DNA from: Lacihabitans sp. CCS-44
GTDB taxonomy: Bacteria > Bacteroidota > Bacteroidia > Cytophagales > Spirosomataceae
Length of the DNA: 64,000 bases
Assembly (NCBI RefSeq): GCF_024343735.1
Contig: NZ_RJUE01000054.1
Location: 114,947 to 178,946, forward strand
Direction: 5' to 3'
Position numbers and translations under genes: made by a program. Shown here piece after piece: positions 36,325-44,536 of this stretch. Positions within the stretch are counted from its first letter, which is position 1, and each line of letters starts with the position of its first letter. Below the pieces are notes generated by a model, which worked only from the letters and a program-made list of their open reading frames with translations, did not search any database and was not told the origin of the DNA.

Positions 36325-37074
36325 TTAAATTATTTTAATAGTTACTCTTCTTTTGTTTGCATCATTTAGGCCATCAAAAGGTTCAGATTTTTCTGAGAAA
36401 TGTGCTCTGATATTTTCTTTTGGTAGTCCAAGTTCTATGAGAATATCTTTGATTTTTTCTACACGGATTTCTGCCATATTTTCTTTTTCTTTCATCTGTA
36501 TTTCATTTGAAAGCAGGGTGGTGGCTCTGTATCCTGTTACTTCAATTTTTGCATTTTTAAGGATGTGGGCAATTCTCACAGCTTCACTTACAATCAACGT
36601 GGTATGTAACGTTAAAAAATCACTGTCAAAATCGAATGGGATGGTAAATTCTCTCAGACTATCAGGCATGGCCGATCTAGAGGCTGGTGGAATCGGTTTC
36701 GGTGGTTCATACCCTTCTTCGGCAGGCCATATTGTATTACAATTTCTATTAATTTCTTGCATTACAGAAATCCTAACATTGCTAAGTGGAATACCGCCAC
36801 AAATACGGGGTTCATCACTTATAACTCCTTCCACAAGAACTTGATGGTTTAATTGTGGGGGATAAAAAGCCGAGCTGGTTCGGCCTTGTTGGCCTAAGTA
36901 ATACAATTCGCCTTCGTATTCAACCAACCAGCAAGGTAGTGTTTTAGAGTCTCGTATAATCGGGCAGCTGACGAAATTTAACCATTTAGTAGGTTGATTT
37001 GTTTTTTTGTTTTGGGAAAATGCAATTAAAGTAAAAATAGAAAACAGAACGGTTAATGTGGCTTTGTGTAGCAT
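36325..37074 (-). CDS. Secreted OmpA-like C-terminal domain protein
   Basis: Starting at the ATG at 37074 the protein is 249 residues with a signal peptide (LHKATLTVLFSIFTLIAFSQ); a 49-residue in-frame extension to 37221 lacks a signal-like N-terminus and is rejected. Residues about 25-110 form an unassigned domain with cysteines (FVSCPIIRDSKTLPCWLVEYEGELYYLGQ). The C-terminal part (about 155-249) is OmpA-like (IPFDFDSDFLTLH, VTGYRATTLLSNEIQMKEKENMAEIRVEKIKDILIELG, NDANKRRVTIKII) and may bind peptidoglycan. It lies downstream of the cytochrome gene. Confidence 0.75.
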   Translation of the reverse strand: MLHKATLTVLFSIFTLIAFSQNKKTNQPTKWLNFVSCPIIRDSKTLPCWLVEYEGELYYLGQQGRTSSAFYPPQLNHQVLVEGVISDEPRICGGIPLSNVRISVMQEINRNCNTIWPAEEGYEPPKPIPPASRSAMPDSLREFTIPFDFDSDFLTLHTTLIVSEAVRIAHILKNAKIEVTGYRATTLLSNEIQMKEKENMAEIRVEKIKDILIELGLPKENIRAHFSEKSEPFDGLNDANKRRVTIKII

Positions 37075-37217
37075 TCTGTTTGGTTTCAACTCTTTAGTAT
37101 TGAGGAAGTTATTGAGTTGGTTTGTTGAAAAATAAATAAACGATTTACGAATAATCAATTCACTACTAACTAATTTGTCAATTATGAATCTCCAAGTAAC
37201 CAATACTATTTTTAGTT

Positions 37218-38726
37218 TCATAAGACACGCATAAAGTTTACTAAATCTTGTTTTTCTTTTTCAGTAAGTTTGATATCAAATCGGCGGTCATAATAATCAA
37301 CTACTTCGCCCAAGGTTTTTGCAGAGCCATTGGCAAAATAGGGTGGCCGAGCAGATAAACCTCTAAACTGTTGCATAACAATAGAGCCAATATCCGCACA
37401 CTTCCCCGAAATCAAAGCTCGGCCTGGGTCTGTTGTATAAACCACCCTACCCAAATAAGGGTGTGGGGGAGCAGATTTATCACAGGTACATTTGAAAACC
37501 GGTAAATCGGATGTCAATTTGGATACAGTATTTTCTGTCCAGGTTGGATAGTTTGTAGTGCCTAAGTCTACCCAGCCCGGGGCGAGGTCTTGGGCAGTCA
37601 TTTGTCCGTTGTGGCAAGTTGTACAACTCCGTCTTACTGGATTTCCAAGGCCTATTGTATTGATATGTGTGGCATCTCGAATCCAAAACTCACGAAACAT
37701 AAAAATATCATTTCCCCTCGCTACCGATGCTCTGAATGCTTTTTGTTCGGCTGTTAAGGTGTTGGGCATGGTTTCAGGCTTTTCCCAAGTCCTGAACCAA
37801 TGAAAAATTGGGTCTCGGTTGTTATTTGCCAAAATATGAACTTTCCCTTCTTTCATAGCTTTGGTACCTAAGCCAGCAGGTTCGTCTTTTTCTACCAATG
37901 GGCTGCCCCATTTGTCATAGCTTTGAGCCACATAAATCTGCTTTTCAAAATCTAAGATTTGTTGCAGTTGTTCTTTGCTTAGACCCTTGTGTCCTTCTAA
38001 ATGTCCAAAATAGGCATCATTTGCTTGTTGTTTCAGTGTATAGTGCCTTGAGTCTGCCATCATATTCATGCCCACCGTCAAGCCGGTTTCTGGGTCTGTT
38101 GCTGCCAAAGTACCAGTTTTGATATTAAAAACAGGGTCTGGCGACATCACATATTTCATATTAGCAACTGGGCGAGGACGACGAAAAACCGAAATGGTAG
38201 GATTTTTACTTTTCAAACCCAAATCTGAATCAAGGTTTACACCTGTGGGGTCACTCACTACTTCTATCGTAAATTCAGTTTTAATCGGTTTGCCGTTATC
38301 AAATTTGTTGGGAAAAGGCAATGCGATTCGAAATAAGCCCCGATTCAATAATAAGGAATGAGAACTTTCTAGGTGCTGTGGTAATTTTGGATTATTTGAC
38401 CCATCAATAGCAGCAAAAACCGGGTCTTTTCCACTTGTGATTTTCCATCGCTCCTGGAGTGATTCAGTAGATATGCTCATGCCATTCATGGGTTGATGGC
38501 AAGTAACACATGCACGTCCGTTTGATCCCAGAGGCTCAAAAAACGCATGGTTTTTCATATCTACCGCCCCTTGGCTGTTTAAAATCCCTAGCTTTCCTTC
38601 AGAGTTCTTTAGGTTAGTTTCGGCTTCCAAAAGACCACCTTTCCCGGCTTCAATCCAGCCAATTTCCGATAGACTTGTCATGGAGAAAGTCAAAAAACTA
38701 GCTAGAAGAAGAAAATATTTAATCAT
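37218..38726 (-). CDS. Di-haem cytochrome c peroxidase-like protein
   Basis: From the ATG at 38726 the protein is 502 residues and begins with a signal peptide (MIKYFLLLASFLTFSMTSLS). Two haem-binding motifs are visible: C-V-T-C-H (RACVTCHQPMNG) and C-T-T-C-H (RRSCTTCHNGQM). Length and arrangement match the large MauG/cytochrome c peroxidase-like family. It probably receives electrons from periplasmic reactions. The start codon overlaps the stop of the upstream hydrolase by eight bases, which suggests coupling. An upstream in-frame alternative at 38765 is less likely because it would add 13 residues in front of the signal peptide. Confidence 0.88.
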   Translation of the reverse strand: MIKYFLLLASFLTFSMTSLSEIGWIEAGKGGLLEAETNLKNSEGKLGILNSQGAVDMKNHAFFEPLGSNGRACVTCHQPMNGMSISTESLQERWKITSGKDPVFAAIDGSNNPKLPQHLESSHSLLLNRGLFRIALPFPNKFDNGKPIKTEFTIEVVSDPTGVNLDSDLGLKSKNPTISVFRRPRPVANMKYVMSPDPVFNIKTGTLAATDPETGLTVGMNMMADSRHYTLKQQANDAYFGHLEGHKGLSKEQLQQILDFEKQIYVAQSYDKWGSPLVEKDEPAGLGTKAMKEGKVHILANNNRDPIFHWFRTWEKPETMPNTLTAEQKAFRASVARGNDIFMFREFWIRDATHINTIGLGNPVRRSCTTCHNGQMTAQDLAPGWVDLGTTNYPTWTENTVSKLTSDLPVFKCTCDKSAPPHPYLGRVVYTTDPGRALISGKCADIGSIVMQQFRGLSARPPYFANGSAKTLGEVVDYYDRRFDIKLTEKEKQDLVNFMRVL

Positions 38727-39612
38727 ACTTCGTATTAAAATTTTTTGTTTCAATTCTCCAGCCATCCTTCTTGCACCAGCCGCAGGTGGTACCTGAAAAT
38801 AATTTAGCGTTTTCTTTTTTTCCTTTCATCTGCCAGTCTAACCAATCTAAAATTAATGGAGCAAATGCTCCACCATGTGGCTGGCGGTAGGTACCGCTAT
38901 GCCCCACATTCAGATTCGCCATCACTACTGGCACATGATTTATTCTGCCAAAATCGTCCATTGCGTTTTTGTAAGCTATGTCGGTACTGTCGCCAATTAC
39001 ATACAAAGTAGGTGTATGTATGTCCTGTAATTTTTCTTTGGTGGCAGCTGGCATTTGCCCCATATTGGCAGGTGGAGGAGCGTTGAGCACCCCACTGTTG
39101 AGTACCAAAGTAGTTTTGAAACGCGGGTCACCTGCCACTTCAATAGCTTGTAGACCTCCACAAGACATACCTGCCACAGCTATGTTTTCTAAATCTATTT
39201 TTTTGAAATAAGGACTATTCTTATTTGCATTTTGAGCAGTAATCCAATCCACCGACTCTAAAAGCATTTTTGAAGTAGTGCGTTTCTTTTGGTCTTCAGC
39301 ACTTAGGGAATCGCCCTGTGGCACAAATGGGCCATTGGCCAAAACAATATATCCTCTAGAAGCTATTTCATTTAAGAAATTTTGGTAATTGTTGGATGAA
39401 TTTGAGCAACCTCCATTTCCCCAAACTATCACGGGCAGTTTTTTTATTTTGCTCAGGTCTGTGGGCCGAAATATACTGTGTTGTGGAAGAGATTTCTCTC
39501 CAACAACCATGGCTTTGTAAAGCCCTGTGCCACCATTTTCAATAATTTTTGAGTTTTGCGAAAATCCACTTATCGCACTCAGCGTTAGAAATAAACAAAG
39601 TATTTTTTTCAT
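38719..39612 (-). CDS. Secreted alpha/beta hydrolase
   Basis: This 297-residue protein has a signal peptide (LCLFLTLSAISGFSQ). It contains PVIVWGNGGCSNSSNNYQNFLNEIASRGYIVLANGP and the nucleophile region IAVAGMSCGGLQAIEVAG; here the usual Gly-x-Ser-x-Gly is G-M-S-C-G. The final residues contain CGWCKKDGWRIETKNF. Its substrate is unknown; a polysaccharide or acyl ester is possible. The conserved leader motif (39621-39636) lies eight bases before the ATG. It is downstream of another secreted hydrolase, separated by 39 bases. Confidence 0.85.
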   Translation of the reverse strand: MKKILCLFLTLSAISGFSQNSKIIENGGTGLYKAMVVGEKSLPQHSIFRPTDLSKIKKLPVIVWGNGGCSNSSNNYQNFLNEIASRGYIVLANGPFVPQGDSLSAEDQKKRTTSKMLLESVDWITAQNANKNSPYFKKIDLENIAVAGMSCGGLQAIEVAGDPRFKTTLVLNSGVLNAPPPANMGQMPAATKEKLQDIHTPTLYVIGDSTDIAYKNAMDDFGRINHVPVVMANLNVGHSGTYRQPHGGAFAPLILDWLDWQMKGKKENAKLFSGTTCGWCKKDGWRIETKNFNTKYD

Positions 39613-39620
39613 TTGTAATT

Positions 39621-39636
39621 GCGATCCGTCGCCACG
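39621..39636 (-). promoter_or_regulatory. Conserved GC-rich leader motif, copy 2
   Basis: Read on the minus strand this is CGTGGCGACGGATCGC, ending eight bases before the ATG at 39612. It differs by one base from the copy at 35160. Confidence 0.6.
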
Positions 39637-39651
39637 ATTTTTAAATTTCTT

Positions 39652-40572
39652 CTATTTTTTCTGAAAACCTTGAGCTTTTAGCCAATTTAGGAATAATTCA
39701 CTCCAAGCATCGCTTGTATTTTCTTGTTTGTCAATACTGTAGCCGCCTTTTCCACCACTGAAAAGATGCATTTCGGCAGAGTTTCCAGTTTTTTTCCACT
39801 CCATAAACAAGGCTGTGCAACCGGCCGCCACATTTGGATGGTCTACATTGGTACAAACAAACAGCGGAGGAGCGTTTTTAGGAACAGAAACATCTATGAG
39901 CGATGGGCCATAATTTATGGCCAAAAAATCGGGTCTTGCCTCACCTTCTGCATGAAGGATTGTAGCTGCTATAGCTACCCCACCACCCGCTGAAAAACCA
40001 AGAAACCCTATTTTGTTTGGATTTATGTCCCATTCCTTTGCATGCTGTCTTACTTTTAATATGGCCTCTTTCGCTTCAGAGGCGGCCTTAAATACTATTT
40101 CTGTGCCCTCAGGGTCCGTAGAGGGGTTTGCGTTGGCTTTATTAAATTTCTGGTAATCGGCTATGTCTACTCTAAAAGGAGCACCATAAGGTTTGGTGCT
40201 GTCTTTGGGCATGGGTATGGTGCTGTTTTGCATTAGACTGTATTTTAGTCCTATGGCGGCTATACCTTGTGAATTGAGCCATTTTGCCATTTTTATTACG
40301 TCGTTGTTCCAGCTAAGTACCCGCATAGCTCCACCTGGGCAAAGTATCACGGCTGCTCCTGTGGCCAGTTTGGGGTCAGGTAAATATACTGTTATAGTAG
40401 GCTCCGAAACATTTTTTATGATGTTAACTTCGCCACTAGCAGTTTTGGTAAAAGTTTCATTATTAACTGATTCCTTTCGCTCGGAGGTCTGCGATAGTTT
40501 GATTACTATCTGTGAATAGCCATTGAGTGTAAATGATAAACCAAGTATAAAGAATAAACCTTTTGGATTCAT
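39652..40572 (-). CDS. Secreted alpha/beta hydrolase (acetylxylan-esterase-like)
   Basis: This 306-residue protein has a signal peptide (residues 1-20, GYSQ). It has AAVILCPGGAMRVLSWNNDVIKMAKWLNSQGIAAIGLKY (oxyanion region), the nucleophile elbow GFLGFSAGGGVA and a C-terminal HLFSGGKGGYSI. This arrangement resembles secreted acetylxylan-esterase-like lipases (BD-FAE type) that deacetylate hemicellulose fragments. It probably starts the minus-strand operon that continues with the hydrolase and the di-haem cytochrome. Confidence 0.88.
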   Translation of the reverse strand: MNPKGLFFILGLSFTLNGYSQIVIKLSQTSERKESVNNETFTKTASGEVNIIKNVSEPTITVYLPDPKLATGAAVILCPGGAMRVLSWNNDVIKMAKWLNSQGIAAIGLKYSLMQNSTIPMPKDSTKPYGAPFRVDIADYQKFNKANANPSTDPEGTEIVFKAASEAKEAILKVRQHAKEWDINPNKIGFLGFSAGGGVAIAATILHAEGEARPDFLAINYGPSLIDVSVPKNAPPLFVCTNVDHPNVAAGCTALFMEWKKTGNSAEMHLFSGGKGGYSIDKQENTSDAWSELFLNWLKAQGFQKK

Positions 40573-40699
40573 TTAGATAGTTTTAAGGTTAATTTTTGTT
40601 TTCACAGATGTTTAGACTGCAAAAAAAGGTAAATTATAAAAGTAAGAATAATTGTTGATTTTTAATAATCTGCTTTTCGTAAATAGTCAATTTCGGAAT

Positions 40700-41434
40700 T
40701 TAAACTTTCCTAAACCTATATACATACGGAGCCTTGTTTGCAGCACCTGTGAATTTCTTTTCCAGTCGTTCGAGAACATTTAGCTCCAGTATTTTCTTCT
40801 GGAAATTGTTTCTGGCATAGGTTTTCTGAAAAATCGTTTCGTACAAATCCTGCACCTCTTTCATAATAAAGGTTTCTGGAAGTAAATTCAATACGATAAT
40901 ATTATTATCCAGATTTAGCCTAAGCGATTCAAGGGCTTTTTCTACCATTTCAAAATGATCCATCATCAAGTCGGGTAATTCGTGGATGTTGTACCACTCC
41001 ATAGACTCATCCAATTCGGTTTTGGTGGGTGTAACCTTATTTATGTCCACTAAAGCATAATAGCCCAACGAAACAAATCGGCTTGTGAGCCAGACAAAGT
41101 CTTCTTGTGAAAAATTTATATTCTCACTCATGAAAAAATCTTTGTTCTGTTCCATTATTTTTTCAAAAAGCCCTTTATTCGTTCTTTGGGCCTGTCCAAA
41201 GTTTTTGTAATGTTCCAGAAATATATTTGAAATACTTGTACGTTCCCTAAGAATTCGGTGGGCGGCTTCGTCTATTCCTTCGTTTTGAAAAATAAACCCA
41301 CTTGGTAAAGAATAAATATCACCTTTCAAATGAAGTTTTGAAACCAGTACTTTGAGCTCTTTTTCTTTGTATCCAAATATCACACAATCTATCGCCAGTT
41401 GAGGAATATAGGTTTTACTATCGAATCTATTCAT
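40700..41434 (-). CDS. NUDIX-fold transcriptional regulator (NrtR/AraR-like), copy 2
   Basis: This 244-residue protein is a paralogue of the one at 25411. The NUDIX box SGFIFQNEGIDEAAHRILRE again lacks the canonical RE-U-x-EE glutamates, so catalysis is unlikely. Its C-terminal DNA-binding part is almost identical to copy 1: ARNNFQKK-L-L-VLERLEK, then KFTGAANKAPY-YRF. The two probably bind the same operator. It is divergent from the 41622 operon; an inverted repeat of the same arms (41535-41558) lies between. The sensed molecule is likely a sugar or sugar phosphate, by analogy with AraR. Confidence 0.9.
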   Translation of the reverse strand: MNRFDSKTYIPQLAIDCVIFGYKEKELKVLVSKLHLKGDIYSLPSGFIFQNEGIDEAAHRILRERTSISNIFLEHYKNFGQAQRTNKGLFEKIMEQNKDFFMSENINFSQEDFVWLTSRFVSLGYYALVDINKVTPTKTELDESMEWYNIHELPDLMMDHFEMVEKALESLRLNLDNNIIVLNLLPETFIMKEVQDLYETIFQKTYARNNFQKKILELNVLERLEKKFTGAANKAPYVYRFRKV

Positions 41435-41534
41435 CTAAAAATCTCATTAAATAGTTTTTGCAAAGGTAGCTTTCGTTAGCTATAAATGCCATTCAGAGTT
41501 TATTAATATTCAAAGATATAATATTTTAAAATTT

Positions 41535-41579
41535 TATTGTCTTTTTATTTAGACAATATATAGGTTTAGTATATATTTG
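41535..41579 (+). promoter_or_regulatory. NUDIX-regulator operator and promoter of the 41622 operon
   Basis: TATTGTCT-N8-AGACAATA (41535-41558) is followed 13 bases later by TATATTTG (41572-41579), an exact -7 box. A TTTA at 41548-41551 is the best candidate -33 box and lies inside the repeat. Half-sites match those at 26247-26267. Confidence 0.82.
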
Positions 41580-41596
41580 TTTCATAATCTAAAAAT

Positions 41597-41612
41597 CGTG
41601 GCGACGAAACGC
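41597..41612 (+). promoter_or_regulatory. Conserved GC-rich leader motif, copy 3
   Basis: CGTGGCGACGAAACGC ends nine bases before the ATG at 41622 and differs by one base from the copy at 35160. Confidence 0.6.
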
Positions 41613-41621
41613 TCCTAAACA

Positions 41622-41999
41622 ATGAAAAAAGTAAATATTTTCTTTATCGCATTATTCTTCGGAATTGCTCTTGATGGTTTTTCTCAAACTGCAACAGCTT
41701 CAGACTTTTATCTGGGAAAATGGGAAATTACAATTTTGGGTACACCGAATGGTGACGCAAAAATGATTGCATCGATTACCCTTAAAGATGGCAAATTGAT
41801 TGGTGAAATGACAAATCCTGCAGAGCCAACTGCAGTGGCTAATCCAATGACTAGCATTGAAATAGTTGATGGTAACATGACTATTTTTTTTACGGCAGAA
41901 GGCTATGATTTATCTATCCCTTTTGAAAAAGTAGATGCTGATAACCTAAAAGGTAAATTGATGGATATGTTTGATGTGAAAGCGAAAAGAGTTAAGTAA
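41622..41999 (+). CDS. Small secreted GKW...MFDV-domain protein, copy 2
   Basis: This 125-residue protein has a signal peptide (IFFIALFFGIALDGFSQ). The domain is DFYLGKWEITILGTPNGDAK, LKDGKLIGEMTNPAEPT, MTIFFTAEGYDLSIPFEKVDAD and the tail NLKGKLMDMFDVKAKRVK. It is closer to the C-terminus of the 31202 protein in D-A-D-N-F/L-KG-LM-MFDVK than copy 1 is. It is the first gene under the NUDIX operator, ahead of the GH78-like and GH2 genes. It may be a binding protein for the sugar or glycan, but nothing in the sequence shows that. Confidence 0.82.
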   Translation: MKKVNIFFIALFFGIALDGFSQTATASDFYLGKWEITILGTPNGDAKMIASITLKDGKLIGEMTNPAEPTAVANPMTSIEIVDGNMTIFFTAEGYDLSIPFEKVDADNLKGKLMDMFDVKAKRVK

Positions 42000-42076
42000 A
42001 AAATATAAGAAGGGAGTGCCAAAGTTTAGGTGTTCTCTTCTTCAATTAAAGGTCTAACAAGTAAATTCAAAAATAT

Positions 42077-44488
42077 ATGCGAAATAATGTCTGTGTTATC
42101 GGAATTTTAATTGCCCTGTTTTTGGTCAAATCGAATGTTTTTTCACAAGAAATTCCAGCAGAATATATTCAAAAAATATGGCCCGCCAAATGGATTTCTG
42201 TTCCAAAAACAAATCCGACTGCTTATGGCGTGTATTTGTTTCGCAAGCAATTTGAACTAAAAGAATCTCCGAAAAATTTCAGGGTATTTATTTCTGCCGA
42301 CAACAAGTACAAATTATTTGTAAACAATAAATTGGTAGGCATTGGTCCAGCAAAAGGCGATATTGGTCATTGGAACTACGATATTATTGATTTAGCCCCG
42401 TTTTTAGCTCAAGGAAAAAACACCATTGCAGTCAAAGTTTGGAACGAGGCCGAGGCAAGACCAGAATTTCAGTTTTCGGTAAAAACAGCCTTGGTTATTC
42501 AAGGAAGCAACCCAGAAACACAAGTAATAAATACCAATAATTCTTGGAAATGTGTGCAAGACAATAGCTATGAACCGCTATTGGTGAGTGAATTTATGCC
42601 TGACCCAGCAAAAGTAAATGTGAGGGGTTATTATGTGGCTGGACCTGGTGAAAAAATCGATATGAGTCAGCACATCAAAGGCTGGGAAGATGTCAATTTT
42701 GATGATGGTGATTGGAAAAATGCACAAATTGTCGCCCCAGCTATGTCACAAAATACGATTGGATTAGATGCTGGAAATTCATGGCGATTGATACCTTCAA
42801 TATTGCCCCAAATGGAACTGACCCAACAACGTTTTGAAAAGCTACGAAAAGCTGAAGGAATTACTATTTCAAACAATTTCCCGAAAGAAGGAAATACGAT
42901 TTCGATTCCTGCAAATACTATTGCGACGTTAATACTCGACCAAACTTTCTTGACAAATGCCTACCCAACGGTACTTTTTAGTGGTGGAAAAGATGCCAAA
43001 CTAAGCCTAACTTACGCCGAAGCATTTTATACAAAAGACAAATCAGGCTCGGAGGAAAAAGGCAATAGAGATGAAATTGAAGGTAAATTTATGGTAGGTA
43101 GAAAAGACATTATTTTATCTAATGGTTCTCAAAACCAATCATTTACGACATTGGCTTATCGGACATTCCGTTATGTAGAAGTAAAAATCGAAACAAAGGA
43201 TACTGCACTTAATCTTGAAGACATTTTTAGCACTTTCACGGGTTATCCTTTTCAACAAAAGGCCAAACTCAACACCGATAAAGTAGAAATCAACCAAATC
43301 TTAAATCTTGGCTGGAGAACTGCCCGACTTTGTGCCATGGATACCTACATGGACTGCCCATATTACGAACAATTACAGTACATCGGCGACACCCGAATTC
43401 AGGCAATGGTAACTCTTTATAATACTGGCGATGACAGATTGGTGAAAAATGCATTGAATTTAATGGACAATTCCAGAAAGCCAGAAGGAATTACGGCCAG
43501 TCGTTATCCGTCTGTCAATCAGCAGATTATACCTACGTTTTCGCTCTGGTATATCGGTATGCTCCACGATTATATGATGTATGGGTCTGACAGTACTTTT
43601 GTTCAAAACAAACTACAAGGCACTCGACAAATTATCAATTATTTTGAAGGATTTAGAGACAAAGAGGGTTCGCTGAAAAATCTGCCCAACTGGTTTTTTG
43701 TGGATTGGGTAAAAAAATGGAACAGAGGAATGCCACCTATCGGCAAAGATGGTAGTTCTGCTTTATTGGATTTACAACTTTTGTTGGCGTATAAATATGC
43801 CGCCGATTTAGAAAAGCACAAAGGCATGATGGCCTTTTCAAATCTGTATGAAAAGCAGGCCAAAGCATTTTCAGCCATAATCAGAAAAAAATATTGGGAC
43901 GATTCTAAAAAACTATTTGCTGATACGCCCGAAAAAAACATTTTCTCGCAACACACCAACGCCTTGGCAATATTGGCAGGAGTAGTTTCTGGAGTAGAAA
44001 CCCAAGCACTTGGCAAACTTCTTCTTTCAGACAAAACCCTTACGGAAGGCTCAATTTATTTCAAATATTACATTCATCAAGCCCTCACAAAAGCAGGATT
44101 GGGAAGCGATTACAGCAATTGGCTGAGTATTTGGCATAAAAATATAGAATTGGGCATGACAACCTTGGGCGAAGACTCGGAGGTAGAAGAAACCCGCTCC
44201 GACTGCCACGCTTGGGGAGCAAGTCCAAATATTGAGTTTTTTAGAGTCGTTTTGGGTATTGAAAGTGCTTCGCCGAACTTTAAAACAGTGAAAATTGAGC
44301 CGCATTTGGGCGGAAATCGCAAAATCAGTGGCGAAATGCCCCATCCCCAAGGCATGATTTCGGTGGCTTATGATTTAGATAAAAGCGAAGCGAATATTAA
44401 TCTTCCTAAAAATGTAAGTGGCTCTTTTGTTTGGAAAAACAAAGGCTATAAACTTAAAGGCGGAGGAAACGCCATAAGACTCAACTGA
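42077..44488 (+). CDS. Secreted alpha-L-rhamnosidase-like protein (GH78)
   Basis: This 803-residue protein has a signal peptide (ending VFSQ). A beta-sandwich at the N-terminus (YLFRKQFELKESPKNFRVFISADNKYKLFVNN) precedes the alpha/alpha barrel of GH78. The active-site region reads LCAMDTYMDCPYYEQLQYIGDTRIQ, the GH78-type DCP-x-x-E pattern, with W in HLWG-type segments near the end (HAWGASPNIEF). It would remove alpha-L-rhamnose from glycans outside the cytoplasm. It lies in the NUDIX-controlled operon after the small secreted protein and 48 bases before the GH2 gene. Confidence 0.88.
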   Translation: MRNNVCVIGILIALFLVKSNVFSQEIPAEYIQKIWPAKWISVPKTNPTAYGVYLFRKQFELKESPKNFRVFISADNKYKLFVNNKLVGIGPAKGDIGHWNYDIIDLAPFLAQGKNTIAVKVWNEAEARPEFQFSVKTALVIQGSNPETQVINTNNSWKCVQDNSYEPLLVSEFMPDPAKVNVRGYYVAGPGEKIDMSQHIKGWEDVNFDDGDWKNAQIVAPAMSQNTIGLDAGNSWRLIPSILPQMELTQQRFEKLRKAEGITISNNFPKEGNTISIPANTIATLILDQTFLTNAYPTVLFSGGKDAKLSLTYAEAFYTKDKSGSEEKGNRDEIEGKFMVGRKDIILSNGSQNQSFTTLAYRTFRYVEVKIETKDTALNLEDIFSTFTGYPFQQKAKLNTDKVEINQILNLGWRTARLCAMDTYMDCPYYEQLQYIGDTRIQAMVTLYNTGDDRLVKNALNLMDNSRKPEGITASRYPSVNQQIIPTFSLWYIGMLHDYMMYGSDSTFVQNKLQGTRQIINYFEGFRDKEGSLKNLPNWFFVDWVKKWNRGMPPIGKDGSSALLDLQLLLAYKYAADLEKHKGMMAFSNLYEKQAKAFSAIIRKKYWDDSKKLFADTPEKNIFSQHTNALAILAGVVSGVETQALGKLLLSDKTLTEGSIYFKYYIHQALTKAGLGSDYSNWLSIWHKNIELGMTTLGEDSEVEETRSDCHAWGASPNIEFFRVVLGIESASPNFKTVKIEPHLGGNRKISGEMPHPQGMISVAYDLDKSEANINLPKNVSGSFVWKNKGYKLKGGGNAIRLN

Positions 44489-44536
44489 CAAAACAATTAT
44501 TTTAAACAGTAAAAATTTCCAAATGGGAAAAAGGCT

